Positions 6,839 through 15,051 of a stretch of DNA of 26,177 nucleotides are shown piece by piece. The translations under genes were made by a program, and so were the position numbers. Under the pieces are notes generated by a model that was not told the DNA's origin, searched no databases, and worked only from the letters and a program-made list of their open reading frames with translations. Source of the DNA: Thermoplasmatota archaeon (GTDB lineage: Archaea > Thermoplasmatota > Thermoplasmata > Thermoplasmatales > GCA-001856825); the NCBI GenBank assembly GCA_023379555.1, contig JAMCQR010000057.1, positions 1-26,177 on the forward strand, read 5' to 3'. Each line of letters begins with the position of its first letter. The stretch's first letter is position 1.

Positions 6839-7786
6839 ATGGCTGTAGATAAAAGAACAACTAGGAGTGTGGTTGTAAGGGCACTTATGGGAGACTTGCT
6901 CATTGCAGTCACAAAATACATAGCTGCCATATTCAGCGGAAGTGCTGCGATTCTAGCAGAAGCAATACACTCTTCGTCCGATACCGTCAACCAGTTTCTC
7001 CTCCTTCTTGGATACAATCTCAGCACAGAGAAAGATTCCTCAAAGTTCCCTTTCGGAAGGGGAAGGGAACAATTCTTCTGGTCGTTCGTAGTTGCAATCC
7101 TGGTATTCGGAATTTCTGGGGTCCTGACCTTTGCAGAAGGGATCATTAAGTTAACTTCCACCTACACGATCAGGGATCCGCTATCTGCATATGCAGCCCT
7201 CGCATTCTCATTCGCAGTGGATGGCTATGTTCTAGTCATATCGTCACGTTTCTTCATATCCAGGTTACGCAAACAGGGATACCGTGATCTGCTGTCTTTC
7301 ATCAGAGACTTCAGGGATCCTGTCTTGATGACCGCACTGGTAGAAGATACGGCTGCGCTGGCGGGAGTAGTCACAGCATTCTTGGGCATTAGCCTCTCAC
7401 TGGTAACAAGAAACAATGTATTCGACGCATCGTCATCGATAGTGATAGGTTTGATCATGATGACATCTGGAATATACCTCTCCAAAAAGAGCAAGGATCT
7501 ATTGATAGGCCAGGGTATTTCTTCTGCAGACCAGAAAAGGATTGAAGTGATTTTGAATATGAACACCTCTGTAAACAAAGTTCTGGATGTCAAGACAATC
7601 TATCAGAGTCCTGAAAGAGTCCTTCTTGCGATGGACCTTAACTTCAAAGATGGATTGAGTACTGGACAGATAGAAAAGGCTATTGACGAGATCGAGCAAT
7701 CCATCAAGTCTACGTTTCCATACATAGAGAGAATCTACGTGGAAGCGGAGGAAAGGCAGACGGATTCTAAGACGACGAATGCCTAG
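6839..7786 (+). CDS. Cation diffusion facilitator (CDF) family metal transporter
   Basis: A membrane protein of 315 residues that should export divalent metal (zinc, manganese, iron or similar) in exchange for protons. Segment 2 carries HSSSD (H44, D48) and segment 5 carries ED (E169, D170) before TAALAG, the two halves of the transport site. This pattern is nearer the ZnT9/SLC30A9 branch than the classical HxxxD...HxxxD pair. Five to six membrane segments lie between 12 and 212; the cytosolic ferredoxin-like domain is about 213-300 and a polar tail ends the protein. A TATA box at 6795-6804 drives it. The 3' end meets the convergent protease gene with a 4-bp overlap. The transported metal cannot be inferred. 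Confidence 0.9.
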   Translation: MAVDKRTTRSVVVRALMGDLLIAVTKYIAAIFSGSAAILAEAIHSSSDTVNQFLLLLGYNLSTEKDSSKFPFGRGREQFFWSFVVAILVFGISGVLTFAEGIIKLTSTYTIRDPLSAYAALAFSFAVDGYVLVISSRFFISRLRKQGYRDLLSFIRDFRDPVLMTALVEDTAALAGVVTAFLGISLSLVTRNNVFDASSSIVIGLIMMTSGIYLSKKSKDLLIGQGISSADQKRIEVILNMNTSVNKVLDVKTIYQSPERVLLAMDLNFKDGLSTGQIEKAIDEIEQSIKSTFPYIERIYVEAEERQTDSKTTNA

Positions 7787-8697
7787 ATACCCAGGTCTCT
7801 GAGTTTCTTGATCCTCGTATCTATTGGAGGATGTGTGGAGAAGAGTTTCTTGACCCTCGCACTACCGAGTGGGCTCACTATGAACATGCTTGTAGTCGCG
7901 GGATTTGCATTTCGAAGTGGTTTGCTGGAATTCCAAGACTCCAGCTTCATCAATGCACTTATCAGACCTTCCGATGAGTTGTTGACTTTGGCACCGTGTT
8001 CGTCCGCGTAGAGTTCCCTCTGCCTCGAGATCGCTAGTTGAAGCATCATCGCTCCCACTGCTGCAATTATCAGTACCACAAGCACAATTATGTTCTGTCC
8101 TCCCTTTCGCCCACCAAACAAGGCATTGAAACCGAACACCCTCGCGCCTAACATCAGTGCAGAAGCTACCGTAGCGGCAACTGTCACAACGAGGATATCG
8201 TTGTGCTTGATGTGTCCGAGTTCATGTCCTATGACTCCCCTCAGCTCCCTCTCGTTCAGCATATTTAGAATTACCCTGGTGAAGACTATGTATGCCTTCT
8301 TCTTGCTCCTACCTGTAGCAAATGCATTAGGTACTGGAAGATTTGCAATAGCGATCTTCGGGAAAGGGATGTTGGCATTCTGAGCAACATCCCTCACCAT
8401 CGCAAACAATCTCGGATCGTCTTTTTCGCCGATCTCCTTGGCGTGATAACTCCACATCACTATCCTGTATGAGAAAAAGTAAGAAACAAGATTCATGACA
8501 GCAGCGAAAGCAACGAACAGGATTAACCATCCCAAGGCATTACCAACCAGATAACCTATCACGAGTCCAGCCATAGAGAATATGAGGAACAGGAACACGA
8601 ATGCTATTACCAATCGAAATCTACTCACGATGTGTGGCAGGGCAACCTTGAATTTAATGGTTATCGATATATTGTCAAAATAATAAATAAAATTCAT
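7783..8697 (-). CDS. htpX: HtpX-like M48 family membrane zinc metalloprotease
   Basis: A membrane protease that degrades misfolded membrane proteins. From ATG 8697 the protein has 304 residues with two N-terminal membrane segments (about 28-75), the zinc motif HELGH (158-162) in VIGHELGHIKH, two further hydrophobic segments and the third ligand Glu in RELYADEHGA. Length and layout match the HtpX branch of M48. The start is uncertain: TTG 8718 gives 311 residues, while GTG 8628 gives 281 residues, a more usual N-terminus (MSRFRLVIAF) and a TATA-like ATTAAATT about 26 bp upstream. The gene overlaps the CDF gene end by 4 bp in a tail-to-tail arrangement. Confidence 0.92.
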   Translation of the reverse strand: MNFIYYFDNISITIKFKVALPHIVSRFRLVIAFVFLFLIFSMAGLVIGYLVGNALGWLILFVAFAAVMNLVSYFFSYRIVMWSYHAKEIGEKDDPRLFAMVRDVAQNANIPFPKIAIANLPVPNAFATGRSKKKAYIVFTRVILNMLNERELRGVIGHELGHIKHNDILVVTVAATVASALMLGARVFGFNALFGGRKGGQNIIVLVVLIIAAVGAMMLQLAISRQRELYADEHGAKVNNSSEGLISALMKLESWNSSKPLRNANPATTSMFIVSPLGSARVKKLFSTHPPIDTRIKKLRDLGI

Positions 8698-8785
8698 TAA
8701 ATAATAATTTCCCAGCAAGGATAAATCATAACAACTGTTTAATAGTAATTGTAATTACCTGCTATCTTTAGGGGGTAATACCAAG

Positions 8786-11689
8786 ATGCTTAAGAAGACA
8801 GCAAAAACAACAGCTCTGTTCGTCATCACTATTTTGGTGATGGGAGGACTCTTGGGAGGGGCACTAGGCCAGGTACAAGGAGCAAGTAAGGTAACATTTA
8901 GTTTTACGGTGCTGGGGAATGGATTGGCCCCGGCAAGCGGAGTTAAGGTCCAACTGGAGAGCGCTAATGGAGTCTTAGTGAGCAGTAGCACATCGAGTCC
9001 TAATGTAGCATTCCAGGTATATCCCGGAAATTACATACTTTACATTCCTAGCCAGATCGTCATATCATCTTCAATAGTGTACAATTCCACACACGAGAGC
9101 GTAAGCGTGAAGGACAACGGAACTGCATTCGTCGGAAGCTCTGTGCTGAAAAGCATGAGTGTAGGATATTCCCAGGCGGATGCGAATGTGTACGTAACTG
9201 TTAAGGGAGTGACATCATCACAAATCACTTCAGTATATCTTTCGTTACCAAACGGACTTCAGATAAGTGCAACCAAAGCAAATGCGTCTAATCCAAATTC
9301 AGGTTACACAGCGACGAGTATATCCGGAACACAGATTCTTACAGTACTTTACAACTCGACATCGACTGCATTCTACTCCGAGGAGCTCACAGGCATCTCC
9401 TCAAGCAAGACCAATAACAGCGTGGTCGCAAATGTCTCGGCTTCACAGGATGTTCAGGGAACAGTATCCTCGACAAGCGGCACCTCAGTTAATAGAGTCG
9501 AGGTGTCCATCTATCAGAACGGCGGTCTACTTGCAGCCGACGATTTTACGAATGGATACTATTACCTATCGTTGGCGGCCGGAACATACAGTCTAGTAAT
9601 ATCCTCACCAGGCTATCTTCCAACGGTATTTTCCGTAACAACCACATCAGGTGGATCACCAACTTTTCAGGCAGTCGCACTGACACCCTCCAACGTACAG
9701 GAGCTACAGTTAATCTCATTCAGCTCTAACTTCCAGAACGCTACAATCAGTGGAGGAGTCACGCTGACAAATGCCACAACACTTCCCTTCCTTCCTTATT
9801 CCGATGCAGGATCACTATACGATCAGCTGCACCTGAACGGACTCAATGCAGGGGATCTGTGGGCGATACTCAATGTTACAGTTCCTTACAACACTGCAAG
9901 CACAGTACTCTACAACAATTATTCCTACAACACAACTGGATCACACACCACATTCACAGCGTCTTCTGGAACATATAAGTTCAACTACACAGCTACTTAC
10001 AGCCAGTCAAAGGTCACTGCAACGAGCACTGCCAGTATCAGGGTGTTCGTTAACAAAGACAACAGCAACACAACTGCGACAACTTACGTTTCGGAACTCA
10101 GCATTCCATCATCTTACCAGAGGGCGAACGTCGTAAGCACCAGTCTTGCAACCGTTTCAGGATACTCAGGAGTGATTAAGATCACAAACAGCACATTCAA
10201 CGGTTTTCTGACGATCAATATTGCTCCTAAAGCTAAACCGGAACTGAGAATGTCTCAGATATCAGCAACGTGGAGCGGTTCGTTTGAGTCAACAATTTCT
10301 TCAAACACTTCTTCCAACTTCACTCTTGTAGTACCAGTCGGTAAGACGGTCACACTCAATGCCAGCAATATTCCTTATGACACTGTTCTCGGCACGGATA
10401 ACTATCAGCAAATGAACTTCACGTGGAATATCGGAAACGTGACCACTCTGTATGGATATAACATCACTAACACTTTTTCAAACGGGTCTCATTCAGTCTC
10501 ACTCAAGGTCGTGGGCTCTAATGGTGTCACAAATGAAACGAATTTCACCATATTCGGTGACTCACTTAGTCCTCAGTTCAACCTGAAGGCAATACAAAAT
10601 GGGGGAGTAAGGTTCAACGTGACGACAACTTCAGCAAACACGTATGTGTTATACGTGAACCAGACAGAAACGGTCTACTTCAACTCCGTGAATTCCAAGG
10701 ATCCACTGCCGTCTGGAAAGTCTACAGGAATACCTCTTTCGGTGAACTGGGACATCAACGGAACCAGGGAAACTGGAACGAACGTATCTCACACTTTCAG
10801 CACTCCAACCTTTGGATCTGCATTTGAATATGCAAATGCGACCGTAATGAATGGCGTTGGAAACAGCTTCAACGTAACCCTTATGGTTCACGTGAACGAT
10901 ACGACTCCACCAGTCGTTTCCCTCAAGATCGAGAACGTTGCAAGCGGAAAGTCAATCAGTTCAATCAAGCAGGGGCAAAACGTAACGCTTAATGGCTCAA
11001 GCACTTTCGCACCGAATGGAGGGCACATCGTTTCCTACACTTGGAATATAACATTTTCAAACGGTACCGTGGCAAAACCAAACGTGGATTACAAGGTCTA
11101 CAGCTCTTCGTCAAACAACTCTACTCTGAAAGTCGGTTTCATCAATTACGGAAAGTTCAACATAAGGCTGAAAGCAACTGACCAATCCAACAACAGTGCT
11201 TCGATATCGATGAGTCTGAGTGTGGAAGCTGTGGGACCAGAGATAGAAATAACGAACGTCACATATCCTAAGAGTTATGTTGAAGGTTCCTCGTCTGTCC
11301 TGAAATTCTTCCTGAAGAACGTAGGACTTGAGGCAGCGACTTCTTACTACATAACGATCAAGATAGGTAACAATGTCGTCAAGAACGAGACTTTCACAAA
11401 CCTCTCCTCCAATCAGACTACAAACGTTTCAGTATCCTTCGTACCTCCGAGTTCCGGAAGCTACTCCATGGTCATGACAGTTCACGCACAGAACGAACCG
11501 AGCTTCTTCAACACCAATGCATCAGTAACGAAGGCAGTATCTGTGGCACAAGCCGCCTGGAAGCTACCAGCACTGATAGGTGGTATAGTCGTTGCGATAG
11601 GTGTCCTATCATTCATCTACTACGATGTTACAGTAAGAAGGAAGAGACCTAGGGAACAGAAGCCACCAAAGAAACAGCTTAAAGTCTAA
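8786..11689 (+). CDS. Large secreted, membrane-anchored surface protein with Ig-like/PKD-like domains
   Basis: Probably a cell-surface glycoprotein. The 967 residues start with a classic signal peptide (MLKKTAKTT, hydrophobic core, AGALGQVQGA-like cleavage region near 26-33) and end with a membrane segment (about 928-948) and a basic cytosolic tail. Between them are repeated beta-sandwich regions. A carboxypeptidase-regulatory-like unit lies near 215-285 (GTYSLVISSPGY). PKD/Ig-like units near 520-830 carry FTWNIGN, SVNWDING and SYTWNIT. A CARDB-like unit near 835-920 carries FFLKNVGLEA. N-x-S/T sequons are very frequent and cysteines essentially absent. AGGGGGT before ATG 8786 can serve as ribosome binding site. 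A surface-layer-like or adhesive role is inferred, not shown. Confidence 0.82.
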   Translation: MLKKTAKTTALFVITILVMGGLLGGALGQVQGASKVTFSFTVLGNGLAPASGVKVQLESANGVLVSSSTSSPNVAFQVYPGNYILYIPSQIVISSSIVYNSTHESVSVKDNGTAFVGSSVLKSMSVGYSQADANVYVTVKGVTSSQITSVYLSLPNGLQISATKANASNPNSGYTATSISGTQILTVLYNSTSTAFYSEELTGISSSKTNNSVVANVSASQDVQGTVSSTSGTSVNRVEVSIYQNGGLLAADDFTNGYYYLSLAAGTYSLVISSPGYLPTVFSVTTTSGGSPTFQAVALTPSNVQELQLISFSSNFQNATISGGVTLTNATTLPFLPYSDAGSLYDQLHLNGLNAGDLWAILNVTVPYNTASTVLYNNYSYNTTGSHTTFTASSGTYKFNYTATYSQSKVTATSTASIRVFVNKDNSNTTATTYVSELSIPSSYQRANVVSTSLATVSGYSGVIKITNSTFNGFLTINIAPKAKPELRMSQISATWSGSFESTISSNTSSNFTLVVPVGKTVTLNASNIPYDTVLGTDNYQQMNFTWNIGNVTTLYGYNITNTFSNGSHSVSLKVVGSNGVTNETNFTIFGDSLSPQFNLKAIQNGGVRFNVTTTSANTYVLYVNQTETVYFNSVNSKDPLPSGKSTGIPLSVNWDINGTRETGTNVSHTFSTPTFGSAFEYANATVMNGVGNSFNVTLMVHVNDTTPPVVSLKIENVASGKSISSIKQGQNVTLNGSSTFAPNGGHIVSYTWNITFSNGTVAKPNVDYKVYSSSSNNSTLKVGFINYGKFNIRLKATDQSNNSASISMSLSVEAVGPEIEITNVTYPKSYVEGSSSVLKFFLKNVGLEAATSYYITIKIGNNVVKNETFTNLSSNQTTNVSVSFVPPSSGSYSMVMTVHAQNEPSFFNTNASVTKAVSVAQAAWKLPALIGGIVVAIGVLSFIYYDVTVRRKRPREQKPPKKQLKV

Positions 11690-11701
11690 TTTTTTTCTTT
11701 T
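11690..11701 (+). terminator. Poly-T terminator after the surface-protein gene
   Basis: Seven T residues, one C and four more T follow the stop codon directly, matching the T-rich terminators of archaea. The tract also separates the gene from convergent argS, whose stop codon begins at 11703 on the minus strand. Confidence 0.6.
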
Positions 11702-13302
11702 CATATTTTATCAGATGCTTGGATTCCAAGCATCTGAAACAATTCTTCCATCGTTTTCGAGAACACTTTTACTATTTCCACTCTTTTCTGTAGATTCTCG
11801 CCGCTGTCCAAAACTGGGCAGTCTCTGTAAAACTGGTTGAAAGCACCTGCCAGTTCGTAAGAATACCTGGCTATCTTGTCTGGTCTGGAATGCTTGACGG
11901 CATCCTCAACAACCTCTGGGTATCTTGAAATTTCTCTAAGGAATTTGCTCTCTGCCTCGTTGAATTTCCATACAATTTCTGATTTCGCGCTGAGTTTGGA
12001 AAGAATTGACCTGGCCCTTGCGTAAGAGTACATCACAAAGGGTGCCGCATCCCCATCGAAATTGAGAGCCTCATCCCAGTCGAAGGTTATGGGTTTGTCA
12101 GGGGAGAACTTGACAATGTTGTATCTCACTGCTGCAACCCCAACCTTGTTAGAGATCTCCCTTATCTCCTCTTCGGTTAGATCTGTCCTTCTCTTGTTGA
12201 TCTCTCCCTTTGCTATCTCTATTGCCTCGTCAATAAGGTCCCTAGTATATACGACATTTCCTTTCCGTGTGCTCATCTTGCCTTCTTTGGTCGTTATGTA
12301 TGAATAAAAGACAACCCCTCCGACGTTCTTGACTTTCAGTATATCCATGGCAAACAGTATTTTCTTGTGGTATGCCTTGTGGTCCTCCCCCAAGACATTT
12401 ATTGCATAGTCAAACTCAGCCGATTTCTTGAGATGGTGAGCGATGTCTCTAGTGAAATAGACAGAAGTACCGTTTGATCGTAGCAGGTACATCTTTCCAT
12501 CTTTAGATTCCAGATATTTTGCACCATTGTCATCCTTCAGCAGTGGAGTCAGTTTCACTATGACATCCTTCACTGCACCGTTTAGAATGAATTCGCTCTC
12601 CCAAATGAAAAAGTCGAACTTGATCGATAGCCTCTCTAGGTCCACTAAGACGTCCTTCAGGAAAACTCTCAACCTCGCGGTCGAATCTTTTAGGAAGTTG
12701 GAATCTCCAGACTCCGCCCTCACCATGTATTCCTCAACTTTCTCCTTGTACTTGTCGAAATTTTCATACACCTTTCGGTACGACTCCGTATAATTCTCAG
12801 AGCCAAAAAGTTCTGTACCCAGAAGCAGGGCCTCCACTTGCGTTCCTATGTCATTCACATAGTATTCCGTTGTGACATTGTATCCATACTTTGCAAGGAT
12901 CCTAGAAAGGGTGTCACCGATGATAGAATTCCTCACTCTGCCTATATGAAGGGGGCCAGTGGGATTAGCGCTCGTATGTTCTACGAGTATTCTATCGTTC
13001 TTCCCATCAAAGAGGAATAATTCCCCGCTCATTCCATTCTCAAGGGAGGCACGTGAAAATTGCTGGTCGTTGAAACTGACATTGACAAACTTTCCAACGG
13101 CTGAGAATGTGAAATAGTCATCGCTAAGAGACTCTATCTCCTTTTGATCAAACTTCAAACTGGTCCTTTGAAAATCGAAGGAAATATCACCGAAGCTCTT
13201 CTGGGGCCTGTAAGTCCTATAGCTTTTTTCCAGGCCATGACTAGAAAGGTAACTATCCATCTTGCCAATTGCAAGGCCATCGAACTTCTGGTACGGTTTC
13301 AT
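11701..13302 (-). CDS. argS: Arginyl-tRNA synthetase
   Basis: A class I synthetase that charges tRNA-Arg. The 533-residue protein shows an N-terminal Add-1-like region (1-95), the HIGH motif as HIGR (119-122) inside HTSANPTGPLHIGRVRNS, and the KMSK equivalent as KMSTRKGN, a pattern common in archaeal ArgS, around residue 340. The C-terminal third is the DALR anticodon-binding helical domain, with FNQFYRDCPVLDSGE near 490-505. The ATG at 13302 lies about 26 bp after a TATA box at 13323-13332, so the mRNA is probably leaderless and separate from the upstream DUF72 gene. Confidence 0.95.
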   Translation of the reverse strand: MKPYQKFDGLAIGKMDSYLSSHGLEKSYRTYRPQKSFGDISFDFQRTSLKFDQKEIESLSDDYFTFSAVGKFVNVSFNDQQFSRASLENGMSGELFLFDGKNDRILVEHTSANPTGPLHIGRVRNSIIGDTLSRILAKYGYNVTTEYYVNDIGTQVEALLLGTELFGSENYTESYRKVYENFDKYKEKVEEYMVRAESGDSNFLKDSTARLRVFLKDVLVDLERLSIKFDFFIWESEFILNGAVKDVIVKLTPLLKDDNGAKYLESKDGKMYLLRSNGTSVYFTRDIAHHLKKSAEFDYAINVLGEDHKAYHKKILFAMDILKVKNVGGVVFYSYITTKEGKMSTRKGNVVYTRDLIDEAIEIAKGEINKRRTDLTEEEIREISNKVGVAAVRYNIVKFSPDKPITFDWDEALNFDGDAAPFVMYSYARARSILSKLSAKSEIVWKFNEAESKFLREISRYPEVVEDAVKHSRPDKIARYSYELAGAFNQFYRDCPVLDSGENLQKRVEIVKVFSKTMEELFQMLGIQASDKI

Positions 13303-13322
13303 TTCAGAGAGATATTTCCGGG

Positions 13323-13332
13323 ATATTTAAAA
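13323..13332 (-). promoter_or_regulatory. argS TATA box overlapping the upstream stop codon
   Basis: TTTTAAATAT on the minus strand is centred about 26 bp before the argS ATG. It includes the TAA stop of the DUF72 gene (13329-13327), so the promoter has been fitted into the end of that coding sequence. Confidence 0.6.
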
Positions 13333-14169
13333 AGCATTCAGATTCGTCTGGCTCTCCTTCCTGACTATCTTGATTCCCATCAACTTCTGGAATTCTGCGG
13401 CATTAACTGCTGCTTTGGCCTGTGCATGGTTGTTGAAATAGATGAATACCTCCTCACCCATTCCCCTCACCCTATCAACCCAAGGTGACAATTCCTGCTC
13501 TGAATAAAGATAGTCATATTTGTTCAACCTTCCTTTGAGCTCCCCCTTTCCAAACCAGAGATCAGTATTCCTTCCGTGGAACCTAATGTAGGAAAATGTC
13601 GATGTTGGATAGTAGAAATACGGGAGTCCTGGGGAGTCCACACTCACCAATGCGACGTTGAATTTCTTGAGTATACTCAAGAAAGAGGGCAGGACGGATG
13701 TGTCGAGGAAACTTCTGTTTCTCACCTCGATGGCAATTCGATAATTGGAATAGATCGAAGTGAAGAGATCTTCAAGTTTTCCGAGAATCTCTCCGTTCTT
13801 CATTGGGTCTAGGAAAGGAGACATCTGTAGGAGCGCACTGCCAAACATTCCAGAATTCTTGATAGGCAAAATGACCTTGCTCACAAATTCCCTGGCTGTC
13901 TGTATCGACTTCTCCGTAATTCCATCTGGGTCGTGAGTGACTTCCTTAGGAAATTTCAGGGAATAGAGGAAATCTTCCTTCCCTTGGACCTTGGATATCC
14001 AGGAGTTGATCGTCTTTTCTCCAGGGAATGAATAGTATGTGGAATCTATCTCGACTGTATTGAAAAATTTGTAATAGTACATAAGGTACTTGCTCTCATC
14101 CATCCCCTTAGGATAGAACGTCTCCTTCCAGTCTAAGTATTGGAATCCAGAGCACCCCAGATACAGCAT
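13327..14169 (-). CDS. DUF72 (YecE-like) TIM-barrel protein
   Basis: A 280-residue protein of the DUF72 family, a TIM-barrel fold with relation to sugar-isomerase-like and endonuclease-IV-like barrels; no reaction is established for it. Family marks are the N-terminal GCSGFQYLDWKETFYP, then YYKFFNTVEIDSTYYSFP, IAIEVRNRSFL near 142-152, VSVDSPGLP and FSYIRFHGR near 192-200, and the EVFIYFNNHAQAKAAVNA end with the conserved NNH. The ATG at 14169 follows a TATA-like ATTTTATTAC by about 26 bp. It is divergent from the 76-residue gene at 14254. Confidence 0.88.
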   Translation of the reverse strand: MLYLGCSGFQYLDWKETFYPKGMDESKYLMYYYKFFNTVEIDSTYYSFPGEKTINSWISKVQGKEDFLYSLKFPKEVTHDPDGITEKSIQTAREFVSKVILPIKNSGMFGSALLQMSPFLDPMKNGEILGKLEDLFTSIYSNYRIAIEVRNRSFLDTSVLPSFLSILKKFNVALVSVDSPGLPYFYYPTSTFSYIRFHGRNTDLWFGKGELKGRLNKYDYLYSEQELSPWVDRVRGMGEEVFIYFNNHAQAKAAVNAAEFQKLMGIKIVRKESQTNLNAF

Positions 14170-14253
14170 TTCAATTTAATAATCAAATTTGTAATAAAAT
14201 CTTTCCATAAAATGAAGGGAAAAACTATTATTGCAACCAGTTGTTATTTAGTC

Positions 14254-14484
14254 ATGAAAAAGGTAGACCTGGGGAAAGTGGATTCTGAAGTGTCATTCAA
14301 GGTAAAGATGGAGGCCTACCTGTACATAGATGCCGGAAAGATGCTGGAGCTCGGCAAGGGTGACCCTAAAAAATTGAAGAAGTACATGGAGAACAGGGTA
14401 GAAATAATGGAAAATCTCCTTAGGGTGGCTAAGCCCTTTACGATCACCGAGGGCAAGGAAAAACTGCTGGAAGTGGTTGAGTGA
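14254..14484 (+). CDS. Small conserved-looking protein of unknown function (76 aa)
   Basis: Not recognised. The product is charged and lysine/glutamate-rich, with a predicted strand region (EVSFKVKMEAYLYI, 11-24) followed by helices (KKLKKYMENRVEIMENLLRV, about 38-57) and a short ITEGKEKLLEVVE tail. No cysteines, signal peptide or membrane segment are visible. I chose ATG 14254 rather than an upstream in-frame ATG at 14140, which would overlap the divergent DUF72 gene. The chosen ATG is also about 27 bp after a TATA-like AAAACTATTA. Its stop overlaps the GTG of the CBS gene (GTGA), so the two are co-translated and probably linked in function. Confidence 0.7.
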   Translation: MKKVDLGKVDSEVSFKVKMEAYLYIDAGKMLELGKGDPKKLKKYMENRVEIMENLLRVAKPFTITEGKEKLLEVVE

Positions 14485-15020
14485 CACTGATTCGCGTGTC
14501 GGAAGTAATGTCAAGAAATCCGATAAAGGCAGAATCTTCTCTCTCTGCAGAAGAGGGTGCAAGAATTATGTCCAACAAGGGTATAAGCTCACTACTAATC
14601 GAGGAAGGAGAAAAGATCATAGGTATAGTTACAGAAAGAGATATGGTCACAAAGATAGCGGCGAAGGGGCTTCTGTCCGGCAATATAAAGCTCAAGGAAA
14701 TAATGAGTTCACCGTTAGTCCTACTGGACGGAGATAGCCCCTTAGAGGCAGCCGCAGAATTGATGTGGAAGAAGAAAATAAGAAGGATCCCTGTTATGAT
14801 CGGTACCGAAATTGCGGGGATCCTTACGGAAAATGATATCGTCAGAATATCGCCGGGTCTGATAGAGATAACAAGGGGAATCCTCGACAAGGAGAACCAG
14901 GGAATTGTCAAAGGGATACACGGAGTGTGTGATTCCTGCAACGAGTTTTCAGAAAACCTAATCTACAAGGCAAGCAACTATTACTGTGAACGGTGCTACT
15001 CGGAAAAAGCACAGATGTAA
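14481..15020 (+). CDS. CBS-pair protein with C-terminal zinc ribbon
   Basis: A 179-residue probable nucleotide sensor. Two CBS motifs occupy about 8-60 (ending GIVTERDMVTKIA) and 72-125 (ending GILTENDIVRIS), forming a Bateman module that in other proteins binds adenosyl ligands. A C-terminal zinc ribbon has C150, C153, C169 and C172 in GVCDSC and YYCERC. CBS-plus-zinc-ribbon proteins of this build occur in archaea, where partners are mostly unknown. It starts at GTG 14481, overlapping the stop of the 76-residue gene. The tgt gene follows after a new TATA element, so it is probably a separate transcript. Confidence 0.88.
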   Translation: MTLIRVSEVMSRNPIKAESSLSAEEGARIMSNKGISSLLIEEGEKIIGIVTERDMVTKIAAKGLLSGNIKLKEIMSSPLVLLDGDSPLEAAAELMWKKKIRRIPVMIGTEIAGILTENDIVRISPGLIEITRGILDKENQGIVKGIHGVCDSCNEFSENLIYKASNYYCERCYSEKAQM

Positions 15021-15051
15021 AGGTATTTTATTAAGAGGGGATAAAGAATAA

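Noticed and set aside
6820..6852. A ten-codon upstream ORF (ATG 6820) overlapping the CDF transporter start.
   Set aside because: The ATG lies only about 20 bp after the TATA box, probably before the transcription start, so it would not be in the mRNA.
9267..9596. A 109-residue frame on the plus strand within the surface-protein gene, and a similar one at 9846-10136.
   Set aside because: Both are alternative frames of a low-complexity, serine/threonine-rich coding region, with no plausible start signal and shadow-like composition (Q, H and R rich).
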